Shown one piece after another: positions 1-5,197 of a DNA stretch of 5,205 nucleotides (its first letter is position 1; every line of letters begins with the position of its first letter). Location: assembly GCA_001870995.2 (NCBI GenBank), contig MLAV02000032.1:1-5205 (forward strand), given 5' to 3'. The notes under the pieces are model-generated. The model did no database searches and was not told the DNA's origin. It worked only from the letters and a program-made list of their open reading frames with translations. The DNA is from Chitinophaga sp. CB10 (lineage in GTDB: Bacteria; Bacteroidota; Bacteroidia; Chitinophagales; Chitinophagaceae). Made by a program: the position numbers and the translations under genes.

Positions 1-34
1 GTTCTTCGTAGTCAAATTTTTCTTGTTGTTCCAT
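1..34 (-). CDS. IS256-family transposase, N-terminal fragment (runs off window)
   Basis: Only the first 11 codons are in the window: an ATG at 34-32 reading MEQQEKFDYEE, then the left edge. A short acidic/aromatic start with FDYEE is how many Bacteroidota IS256-type transposases begin (family recollection). The stronger argument is context: the ATG lies just inside an IS256-type terminal inverted repeat (70-97), oriented as expected for a transposase reading inward. The product would be the DDE transposase that moves the element. The start is preceded by a hairpin and a run of nine T rather than by a clear ribosome binding site. Whether the gene is intact cannot be seen. Confidence 0.6.
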   Translation of the reverse strand, partial: MEQQEKFDYEE

Positions 35-84
35 AAAAAAAAACTGTGTTAAAGGTCTTGTTTTTTTAGCCTTTGACACAGTTT
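35..84 (-). terminator. Hairpin plus T-run in front of the IS transposase start
   Basis: On the minus strand the arms 84-70 and 55-41 form a 15-bp stem with one mismatch (CAAAGG against CCTTTA at positions 75/50) and a 14-nt loop. Nine T (43-35) follow directly, and then the ATG at 34. This has the form of an intrinsic terminator. The outer arm is part of the IS inverted repeat. Such end hairpins are known in several IS families to stop or hide translation of transcripts entering from outside; for this element it is an inference from structure. Confidence 0.65.
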
Positions 85-97
85 ATTTTACAGTCTC
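70..97 (-). repeat. Left terminal inverted repeat of an IS256-family element
   Basis: Read inward on the minus strand from 97, the sequence begins GAGACTGTAAAATAAACTG. Its first 22 bases match the inverted repeat at 132-153 at 18 positions, including an unbroken ATAAACTGTGT block. The TGTGT block some 18 bases from the tip is typical of IS256-family ends. It marks the outer edge of the element whose transposase starts at 34. Bases 98-131 between the two IS ends contain no recognisable feature. Confidence 0.65.
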
Positions 98-131
98 GAA
101 TTCAATGGGTTGTAAGTTTAATAAGGTCGCA

Positions 132-160
132 GGGACTATATCATAAACTGTGTAAGTTTT
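132..160 (+). repeat. Right terminal inverted repeat of a truncated IS256-family element
   Basis: Read inward on the plus strand it begins GGGACTATATCATAAACTG. It matches the neighbouring element's end (97-76) at 18 of 22 positions. It lies about 25 bases beyond the stop codon of the transposase remnant at 185, the expected place for a right end. The four mismatches show that the two elements are related but are not copies of one insertion. Confidence 0.65.
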
Positions 161-184
161 AAAAAACGAGGTTCGTAGCAGGAT

Positions 185-367
185 CTATATTCTGATCCTC
201 TTTTCAAAAATAGTCAAAAATTGATCTAGTACAATGCCACAGTTTCTTATTGGCATTGTCCATTTTTTTGTTACCTCTCTCAAGGACAGGTACACAGATT
301 TGAGCACTGCATCATCAGTAGGGAAGGATAGTTTGTTCTTGGTGTACTCACTCCTAGACGCATTCCT
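185..367 (-). pseudogene. IS256-family transposase, C-terminal remnant
   Basis: The reading ends with EYTKNKLSFPTDDAVLK, then VTKKWTMPIRN, then FLTIFEKRIRI and a TAG at 187-185. That is the standard C-terminal end of IS256/Mutator-type transposases (KYTKNK...FPTDD...KKWTMPIRNWG). The usual Trp after PIRN is a Cys here. Full-length family members are about 400 residues; fewer than 65 remain and the DDE catalytic residues are absent. The frame stays open to a TTG at 379 but has no true start. It is a dead fragment that records an insertion next to the toxin island. Confidence 0.85.
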
Positions 368-423
368 CGCTAAAGCCAAACTCTAAACAATAATGAAATA
401 ACAGAGGACCTTAAACCCTTCAC

Positions 424-735
424 TTATTTTCTTTCTTTTCTTTTAAAAGACTCTATTACATCTTTTAACAAAGGATTCATTTCCGGCGGATGCCCGTCTT
501 TTTTAGCACCCCAACCAGGTATCCCTTTCTCACTACTATAAATTGGTATTCGGAGTTCCATAAGCTTATTTATAAAAAATTCGGCAATCTCGGCATCATC
601 CAAAAGAAACATCGCACCTAGCGGCACATTGACAATACTATATTTTGTTTCGCCATCTTTTAGAAGAGCATAATCTTCAAGACAACTACCAAATTCATGA
701 TTAAATTTCTTCAAAAGCTCCTCTTCGCCATGCAT
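424..735 (-). CDS. Putative immunity protein of toxin remnant E
   Basis: This is an intact 103-residue reading starting at ATG 735, two bases after the TAA (740-738) of the toxin-tail remnant upstream. That spacing is typical of translationally coupled toxin/immunity pairs. The protein is soluble-looking with no signal peptide. It has an acidic N-terminal half (GEEELLKKF, LLDDAEIAEFF), a central YSSEKGIPGWGAKKDG segment, and a basic tail ending FKRKERK. I do not recognise the family; the immunity call rests on position, size and the intact frame beside a decayed toxin. It may now protect against toxins of neighbouring strains. Confidence 0.6.
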   Translation of the reverse strand: MHGEEELLKKFNHEFGSCLEDYALLKDGETKYSIVNVPLGAMFLLDDAEIAEFFINKLMELRIPIYSSEKGIPGWGAKKDGHPPEMNPLLKDVIESFKRKERK

Positions 736-737
736 AG

Positions 738-941
738 TTATGAAAATTTTTTAGCTAACTGGGTAAACTCCTGGGATTACTAACTGGCATTTGTCCCTTC
801 GTATCTACATTGTGTTTATTATCACTGGCCATAAAATCCCTTCACTATTTTTCCTCTTGTTCCACTCACTGTTGATTTCACTCTCTCATATAATTCTCTG
901 GATGATAAAGATGGCTCTTCCGAAGTACCTATATCATAAAT
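738..941 (-). pseudogene. C-terminal remnant of a polymorphic toxin (cassette E)
   Basis: Three overlapping frames join into one plausible protein end. The first, from 941, reads IYDIGTSEEPSLSSRELYER and ends at a TGA (824-822). A one-base shift gives MASDNKHNVDTKGQMPVSNP (832 to about 770). A second shift gives QEFTQLAKKFS with a TAA at 740-738, just before the immunity ATG. The first segment follows directly on the TAG of the cassette B immunity gene, with no Rhs core between, so the toxin's N-terminal part was deleted. Toxin activity is not recognisable. The frame joins are inferred from wording and from the fit to the downstream gene. Confidence 0.5.
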
Positions 942-1202
942 CTAGTAGGAAGTATCAATTGCATTAAGGCTGCTAACCCTTTTTAGATATATCATGGAGT
1001 CTAAATAAACAGCCTCCAACCCCTCACCATCTAGTAACACATTAAAGTCATCACCTGTACTTTCCTTACAAAAAACAGTACGCATTTCATCCCCCTTAAA
1101 AAGGCTATACTCTTCAATTATACCTCGCCGATGCTCGATAAAGGGGTCAAGACATGACACCATAATCAGACATCCAATTAATATTAGCTTCTTATAAATC
1201 AC
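942..1202 (-). CDS. Putative lipoprotein immunity gene of cassette B
   Basis: I place the start at GTG 1202, giving 86 residues, because that overlaps the restored stop of toxin B (1194-1192) by 11 bases, as in coupled toxin/immunity pairs. The N-terminus then reads as a signal peptide: two Lys at residues 4-5, a hydrophobic stretch at 6-16, and Cys17 in a lipobox-like MVSC. Cys11 in LIGC fits the lipobox consensus but leaves too short a core. The same frame stays open upstream to an ATG at 1331, but that part runs antisense-free over the toxin's own C-terminus and would bury the signal peptide. A membrane-anchored immunity protein suggests that the toxin acts in the periplasm or on the envelope (inference). 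The family is unknown. Confidence 0.6.
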   Translation of the reverse strand: MIYKKLILIGCLIMVSCLDPFIEHRRGIIEEYSLFKGDEMRTVFCKESTGDDFNVLLDGEGLEAVYLDSMIYLKRVSSLNAIDTSY

Positions 1203-2233
1203 CTTGCTTGCTTTTTGGTTTATCCTTTTTTGGAGGAATCGGCTGGTCTGTGAACGAATAATGTGTCGCTCCAAACCATTCCCTTTTTGATATTTTCTCA
1301 GTCCACATATAGCGCTGATACGTAGTACCAACGGCGGACCCTGGCGTTCAATTACTGCTATTCCCCTTGTTTTGATGGTCTGTCATTGACTCAAAAGATT
1401 TACTACCATACACTGTAAATAGGATAGTTTCAGCATCATCCAGTACTTGCATAGTCATGTTATAACTACCCAAAAAGTGTTGGGTGGAGTACATTGGATT
1501 ATATGGATTCTTCTTTTGAGAAAACAATGCCGGCAACCAGATTTCACGAGCACCTTCGGAATAAGACATATGATGCCAGTCCTTGTATATCTCTCCGGGC
1601 TGAATCACACCATCAGCGTTTATTGCCAACATTCCATTTAATCTCATTTCCTTGAAGCTCGACATTCGTTGAATGTCATAAATCATTTTCCCAGAGAATA
1701 CAAGAGTGTTTTCCGGTCCCGTCCCTGTGATAAACTCAGCCATCAAACCTGGGCCGCTCCATTGCATAAAAGGATTATCATGCTTCACTACTGAAAAATC
1801 GTAATTGTTATTTGAGTTATTATAACCACCAATTGCATTTCTAAAATTTGTTCCATCTAGTTGTCCTATTCCAGACTGAGTATAATAATTATATCCATTT
1901 TTATCCATATAGTTATCAACTTTATGAATTGCATTTCCCTGTAAAGGTTGAGCTGTAGGATTGTACTCCAATACAGTTTTATAGACTTTCCCGGCTGCAT
2001 TAATCCAGTTAGTTTTGACGAGCTCCTCCCCTCCATCCAAGTCCATTGCAATTATCGGTTTATTCCCTGCGAACTGATATGGAGTATACCATGGATAAGA
2101 TTTCGCTATCGGATCCACACTCAAAAACTTCCCTATCCTCGGATCTTACACCCTCATCCCATAATCCTGCTGATTCCCTTCCCCCTTCACTTCATTATCA
2201 TTCTCCTTCCCCATTGAACCCATAACGATACTG
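1192..2233 (-). pseudogene. Orphan Rhs core plus C-terminal toxin tip (cassette B), broken
   Basis: The reading starts with the conserved core QYRYGFNG, then KENDNEVKGEGNQQDYGMRV, DPRIGKFLSVDPI and TPYQFAGNKPIIAMDLDGGE. A variable tip of about 275 residues follows. Damage: an extra G in the run at 2209-2212 shifts the frame; TAA at 2148-2146 replaces the Tyr of YDPR; TGA at 1350-1348 interrupts the tip. Past that TGA the frame is open for 51 more codons (TTYQRYMWTEKI...), to TAA at 1194-1192. The tip has ITGTGPENT, HFLGSYNMTMQV and GSKSFESM. This recalls a recurrent Rhs tip in Bacteroidota whose activity I cannot name. The longest intact piece, 2124-1348, starts only at a TTG inside the core. 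Confidence 0.75.
2159..2211 (-). repeat. Copy of the Rhs core segment shared with cassette A
   Basis: This 53-bp stretch matches 5064-5116 with one mismatch. It encodes the Rhs core from KENDNEVK to QQDYG. Near-identity at DNA level between cassettes B and A, whose tips are unrelated, indicates recent common origin or gene conversion of the core while the tips differ. Such segments can serve as homology for exchange of tips. Confidence 0.8.
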
Positions 2234-2235
2234 GT

Positions 2236-2642
2236 CTAATCGGGATGACCATCAAACAAAACAGGGTGTGGCCTCGGCTTAACTGGCACTGGAGATTCTA
2301 TTGTTCCTGAAGAATTAATAAAATTACCCTCCATATACTCGCGCCCTTCATATTCAGAACTTAAAAAAGATTCATACCCACCATTGCTATTTTATTTAAA
2401 ACATCTTGCTGGGCTTTAGTTAATTTATTCTGTTCTACGACCTCAAGCCCGGTAAAATTTCCTCTATGAGTACAGGCAAGCGAGGCGATAGGAATTTCAC
2501 CGTTTTGTGACTGCTGGTAATTGTTCCATTCTCCAGCTTAATGCTGGTGGCGCTGTTCAGCTCTCCGTTACTCTGCAACTCTCTAAACGCAAACTCTGCT
2601 TCTTCACTCAATCCATCTATATCTTCCAGGCATAGCAACAGG
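2236..2642 (-). pseudogene. Frameshifted remnant D, probably an older Rhs toxin tip
   Basis: Three open pieces join in sequence. The first, 2638 to about 2535, reads LEDIDGLSEEAEFAFRELQ; its D-x-D-G-L resembles the motif that ends the Rhs core. A shift leads to 2537-2361, reading WNNYQQSQNGEIPIASLACT and on to KLTKAQQDVLNKIA. A second shift leads to 2391-2236, with NGGYESFLSSEYEGREYMEG, then PHPVLFDGHPD and a TAG at 2238-2236. Two single-base changes would restore one protein of about 135 residues. The right end is cut exactly where the XRE remnant begins; the left end abuts core B. No family is recognised. It could instead be a stretch upstream of core B. Confidence 0.45.
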
Positions 2643-2643
2643 T

Positions 2644-2691
2644 ATTGATACTTATATCAGGGATGCTAAGGCCAGAGCGGCTTATAGATAA
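2644..2691 (+). pseudogene. Last 15 codons of a second XRE-type regulator
   Basis: This reads IDTYIRDAKARAAYR and stop. It matches the 3' end of the regulator at 3713-3760 over 48 bases with three mismatches. Homology ceases abruptly at 2643, where the minus-strand remnant D begins, so a deletion removed the rest of this gene. As with the longer copy, the stop codon runs into a bidirectional terminator followed by a convergent immunity gene, showing that the whole junction was duplicated. Confidence 0.85.
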
Positions 2692-2728
2692 AAACGGGCT
2701 GATCTGATAATCAGCCCGTTTTTATCTA
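2685..2728. terminator. Bidirectional intrinsic terminator
   Basis: A perfect 19-bp stem (2685-2703 with 2710-2728) closes a 6-nt loop. It has a GC-rich middle (CGGGCTGAT) and an outer run of five A/T pairs, giving a T-run for either strand. It overlaps the stop codon of the XRE remnant (plus strand) and lies just after the stop of the immunity gene at 2739 (minus strand), so it serves both convergent units. Confidence 0.9.
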
Positions 2729-2738
2729 CCAAACTTAA

Positions 2739-3056
2739 TTATTCTGGAACAAGATCTATTAACTTAAACCTCATATCTTCCTGCTGCTTTACGAACAATT
2801 GAACCAAATCAATAGCCTCCCACTTCACAGCATTCTTAAGGAATAAAATAAATTCCTCTAAATCCAAATAGTTATAAGCGCCGATTAATATTACACATTC
2901 CAAATTTTTAGTCCCGCCATACCAGCTAATTGGTAATTTTTCATCATTTACAGAAACAATATTAAACCCTTTCATAAATCCTCTAATCTGTTGGATAATT
3001 TGGCACTCATCCTCTAATGCACTACAGGTGATTATAAGATTCGTTACATTACTCAT
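2739..3056 (-). CDS. Putative immunity protein of cassette C
   Basis: This is an intact 105-residue reading from ATG 3056, six bases after the TAA (3065-3063) of the toxin-tail remnant and in the same frame. It has no signal peptide or membrane segment. Visible features are an N-terminal MSNVTNLIITCSALEDE, WYGG at 45-48, a GAYNYLDL segment at 59-66, and QQED at 91-94 followed by FKLIDL. I recall similar small proteins with WYGG and GA-NYLDL beside Bacteroidota toxin genes, but cannot name a family. The gene ends at a strong bidirectional terminator. The immunity role is inferred from position and from the class of locus. Confidence 0.65.
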   Translation of the reverse strand: MSNVTNLIITCSALEDECQIIQQIRGFMKGFNIVSVNDEKLPISWYGGTKNLECVILIGAYNYLDLEEFILFLKNAVKWEAIDLVQLFVKQQEDMRFKLIDLVPE

Positions 3057-3062
3057 AATAAT

Positions 3063-3176
3063 TTAATTAGAAACTTTTACCTCTTTTGTAAAATCAAATC
3101 CCTCACCTACAATCCTAAATATAGTATTGTTTTTAAGCTTACTCTGCACATCTGTTATGATGGGACTAAACAGTAA
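3063..3176 (-). pseudogene. Toxin C-terminal tail of cassette C (rest deleted)
   Basis: The open reading LLFSPIITDVQSKLKNNTIF continues to FTKEVKVSN and a TAA at 3065-3063, six bases before the immunity ATG. It overlaps the Rhs core reading in another frame at 3155-3176, so the join is out of frame. The simplest history is an internal deletion that removed nearly the entire toxin tip and left its last ~35 codons. The fragment is too short to assign an activity. Confidence 0.55.
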
Positions 3177-3409
3177 GGTTTATTCCCTAAGCCGCTATAA
3201 TCACTGATGGACGGTCTTGATACAGGATCCAAATTCCATCTCCTACCTATCCTCGGATCATATTCCCAGAACTCCGCAGTATAACTATTTCCCTCACCCT
3301 TAATTTCATCACTCTTTTCCTGCCCATTAAACCCATACCTGTACCCTCCCGCATCTAACCCCTTCCATACAGCCCCATCCCCAACGGCTGCCCTCTCAAA
3401 GAACTTTCT
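3155..3409 (-). pseudogene. Rhs core remnant of cassette C (second core subtype)
   Basis: The reading begins KFFERAAVGDGAVWKG and YRYGFNGQEKSDEIKGEGN, then FWEYDPRIGRRWNLDPV, and stops at TAA 3157-3155 after GNKPY. This is the QEKSDE/RIGRRWNLDP flavour of the Bacteroidota Rhs core, different from the KENDNE/RIGKFLSVDP flavour in cassettes A and B. The core normally forms the end of the Rhs shell before the variable toxin. Here it has no start: a TGA at 3412-3410 precedes it in frame, and it is fused out of frame to a toxin tail. It is a displaced cassette, not an expressed Rhs protein. Confidence 0.85.
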
Positions 3410-3414
3410 TCAAG
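3323..3414 (-). repeat. 92-bp direct repeat, copy 1 (Rhs core entry segment)
   Basis: Bases 3323-3408 are identical to 5114-5199 (86 bp) and the match continues to 3414/5205 with two mismatches. It encodes FFERAAVGDGAVWKGLDAGG and on to GFNG. To its left the two cassettes diverge at once into different core subtypes, which marks 3323 as a recombination edge. Its right end lies at the broken start of the XRE gene. Confidence 0.9.
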
Positions 3415-3418
3415 TTAT

Positions 3419-3760
3419 ACTTTTTTTTCAGATGAACCTAAGATTATAGCTGATCTACGCGATCAAAAAGGCTGGTCACAAACAGACCTGGCTGATAAAA
3501 GTGAGGTTTCCCGTGTCATGATCGGTAAGTATGAGCGTGGCGAGGCACTGCCGTCTATTGATGCCGCTAAAAAAATCGCTGATGCCCTGGAAGTAAGCCT
3601 AGACTATCTGGTAGGAGAAGGCATTAACGCCCATTTCGATAAAAAAACGCTTAAAAGACTGGAAGAGATTGAGCTATTGGAAGAGGAGAAGAAGCATACC
3701 CTTTTTGATCTGATTGATACCTATATCAGGGATGCTAAGGCCAGAACTGCTTATAGATAA
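3419..3760 (+). pseudogene. XRE/Cro-type helix-turn-helix regulator, start codon missing
   Basis: The frame reads TFFSDEPKIIADLRDQKGWS, then an HTH_3-type domain (QTDLADKSEVSRVMIGKYERGE, helices 2 and 3), ALPSIDAAKKIADALEVSLDYLVGEG, and a charged helical tail to TAA at 3758-3760. This is a common Bacteroidota XRE type of about 110-120 residues. Going upstream, the frame enters antisense Rhs repeat DNA with no ATG, GTG or TTG, so the native start was lost at the junction near 3410-3420. The ATG at 3432 is out of frame. The ATG at 3518 would remove helix 2 and part of the recognition helix, so its product should not bind DNA. Unlike its neighbours it is on the plus strand and converges on the cassette A immunity gene. 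Confidence 0.75.
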
Positions 3761-3766
3761 ATAAAC

Positions 3767-3795
3767 CTGGAGCTGCCTATTAAAAGCAGCTCCAG
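3767..3795. terminator. Hairpin terminator between XRE gene and immunity gene A
   Basis: A perfect 10-bp stem (CTGGAGCTGC, 3767-3776, with 3786-3795) closes a 9-nt loop. It lies six bases after the XRE stop. Tails are only moderately T-rich on both strands (GTTTATTTA on the minus strand), so it is weaker than the hairpin at 2685-2728 but sits in the equivalent place. Bases 3796-3875 beyond it hold no recognisable gene. Confidence 0.75.
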
Positions 3796-3875
3796 ATTAC
3801 TATTTACGAGTTTTTATTACAGTATTCATATTTTATGACATGATAATTGTTGATGAATATTTACATCATATTGCC

Positions 3876-4136
3876 TCAATCTATAGCTTCAAACTTTATT
3901 ACGGGTATATTTAATTTGTCAAATTCTTCAATATTTATAAATTCAACATCTTCTGGAACTTTCATTCTAGACATATTTATACCTCGAAGAGTAACGGGAC
4001 ACCATATCCATAAAAAACCCATTCTTGTCACTTCATCCATAACCACAAAAACATGTTCCATTCTAGTATTTGAAGCAAATGGCGATGGAATATCATTTAT
4101 CCCATCTAACACTTTAAAAAGAATCTCTTTCCACAT
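3876..4136 (-). CDS. Putative immunity protein for the metallopeptidase toxin A
   Basis: This is an intact 86-residue reading from ATG 4136, five bases after the toxin TAA (4144-4142), so the two are surely co-translated. It is small, without a signal peptide, acidic toward the C-terminus (PEDVEFINIEEFD), with a hydrophobic centre (HVFVVMDEVTRMGFLWIWCP). No family is recognised. Its position immediately after an Rhs toxin tip makes it the expected cognate inhibitor, blocking the zinc peptidase in the producing or recipient cell's cytoplasm (inference). It ends at TGA 3878-3876, upstream of a hairpin terminator. Confidence 0.7.
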   Translation of the reverse strand: MWKEILFKVLDGINDIPSPFASNTRMEHVFVVMDEVTRMGFLWIWCPVTLRGINMSRMKVPEDVEFINIEEFDKLNIPVIKFEAID

Positions 4137-4141
4137 TTTAC

Positions 4142-5197
4142 TTATCTATTTGCTTTATAAAAATTCCAAAAGGTTTCCTCTATCCCCCACGCACCTTGTT
4201 CAAATGCCTTCCCCATTTCCGAACCCTGCACCGTTCCCCAGGTCTTAAACTGCATAATATGAGTACGTTCATGCCCTAAAGTACGTACAAGGGTTTCCAT
4301 ATTAATGAAGGCATCAGGATAAAGAGTTATCGTATTCTTATTCGCATAACCAAATAAATTTCTGCCTATGTAATCGGGATTTCTCTCTATTCTTAGCTTT
4401 ACTCCCTTCAAACCAACCCCAGCTCTTTCTGCTGCTTGCTTTGCCACTCGCAATTGCATTGGAACCTCCAGGCCAGAAAATACCCCAGTATTTGCTCCCC
4501 TCCTAAACAATCCCATTGAAGTAGAAGACGATGCAAGAGATAAAGAAACACTTTCAATCCCTAGTCGAAATACACCGTCGCCAACGGCCATACCAACCAT
4601 TGGCTCCACCATATTCTTTGATAGATTCGAAACATATTTATTACTTGTAAACTTATGCCATGCTGGCTCACTGCCATCTGCATTCCAACCCGCATCTAAA
4701 AAGGCTTGTTGCGACCTAGCCGCGTGCTGTTGATTGCCATAGTAGCCATAGTCAGGCGTAGCTCCGATACTACTATTCTGTCCCGCAACAGCATTAGTCA
4801 TTACTCTAAGCCAGTTTCTATATGATGCTGTCGCTTTATTGTCTGCAATCACAGCAGGATGTTCTGACCTAGGCGATACTGCCGTATTATCACGAGGTAC
4901 ACCTCCTGTATTATTTCCAGCTGGAGAATATTCTAACCCATCTTCATCAATCCCATCAATAGGCCGATTACTTGCGAACTGATATGGTGTTAACTCAGGG
5001 TATTTCGGAGATAATGGATCTACCGATAAGAACTTCCCAATCCTCGGATCATAGATTCTAAATCCATAATCCTGCTGATTCCCTTCTCCCTTCACTTCAT
5101 TATCATTCTCCTTCCCATTAAACCCATACCTGTACCCTCCCGCATCTAACCCCTTCCATACAGCCCCATCCCCAACGGCTGCCCTCTCAAAGAACTT
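4142..5197 (-). CDS. Orphan Rhs core with zinc-metallopeptidase toxin tip (cassette A)
   Basis: The frame is open from 5197 to TAA 4144-4142. It begins with the Rhs core (KFFERAAVGDGAVWKG, YRYGFNGKENDNE, FRIYDPRIGKFLSVDPLSP, TPYQFASNRPIDGIDEDGLE). Its only possible start in the window is GTG 5095, giving 317 residues. From about residue 54 the sequence is variable. The last 100 residues carry GRNLFGYANKNTITLYPDAF and LVRTLGHERTHIMQF, with His275-Glu276 and His279 as an HExxH zinc site. FEQGAWGIEETFW follows 20 residues later, Glu299 being the likely third ligand. This fits zincin-type polymorphic toxins. An in-frame TGA at 5200-5198 separates it from any shell, so it is probably a silent displaced tip. 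The substrate is unknown. Confidence 0.8.
   Translation of the reverse strand, partial: KFFERAAVGDGAVWKGLDAGGYRYGFNGKENDNEVKGEGNQQDYGFRIYDPRIGKFLSVDPLSPKYPELTPYQFASNRPIDGIDEDGLEYSPAGNNTGGVPRDNTAVSPRSEHPAVIADNKATASYRNWLRVMTNAVAGQNSSIGATPDYGYYGNQQHAARSQQAFLDAGWNADGSEPAWHKFTSNKYVSNLSKNMVEPMVGMAVGDGVFRLGIESVSLSLASSSTSMGLFRRGANTGVFSGLEVPMQLRVAKQAAERAGVGLKGVKLRIERNPDYIGRNLFGYANKNTITLYPDAFINMETLVRTLGHERTHIMQFKTWGTVQGSEMGKAFEQGAWGIEETFWNFYKANR
5064..5116 (-). repeat. Rhs core segment shared with cassette B
   Basis: It matches 2159-2211 over 53 bases with one mismatch and encodes KENDNEVKGEGNQQDYG. Cassette B also continues with the same core subtype (DPRIGKFLSVDP), so A and B share the downstream core, while A and C share the upstream segment. 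Confidence 0.8.

Larger units (their letters stand above)
132..367 (-). mobile_element. 3' end of an IS256-family insertion sequence
   Basis: This consists of the last ~60 codons of an IS256-type transposase plus the right inverted repeat. Everything upstream of about base 367 is missing, including the left end and catalytic core, so the element cannot move by itself. Its 5' break lies close behind the immunity gene ending at 424, with 56 bases (368-423) of unassigned sequence between. Target duplication cannot be assessed because only one end survives. Confidence 0.7.

Noticed and set aside
1203..1331. N-terminal 43 codons of the long minus-strand frame starting at ATG 1331
   Set aside because: They overlay the toxin B C-terminus in another frame and precede a clear signal peptide; the GTG at 1202 explains the gene better.
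1447..1641. Plus-strand open frame of 64 codons
   Set aside because: It is antisense to the toxin B tip and has no recognisable protein features.
1866..2051. Second minus-strand frame within toxin B
   Set aside because: It overlaps the clear Rhs tip reading in another phase, with unnatural composition.
1948..2217. Plus-strand open frame of 89 codons
   Set aside because: It is antisense to the conserved Rhs core; its His/Pro/Ile-rich end mirrors core codons.
2435..2534. Second half of the 67-codon frame ending at 2435
   Set aside because: After about base 2535 the coherent reading moves to another frame (WNNYQQSQNGEIP), so this half is a shadow.
3518..3760. ATG 3518 as the true start of the XRE regulator
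   Set aside because: The HTH homology continues about 30 codons upstream; starting here would delete half of the DNA-binding domain.
3847..4248. Plus-strand open frame of 133 codons
   Set aside because: It is antisense to the immunity gene and the end of toxin A, with low-complexity composition and no family resemblance.
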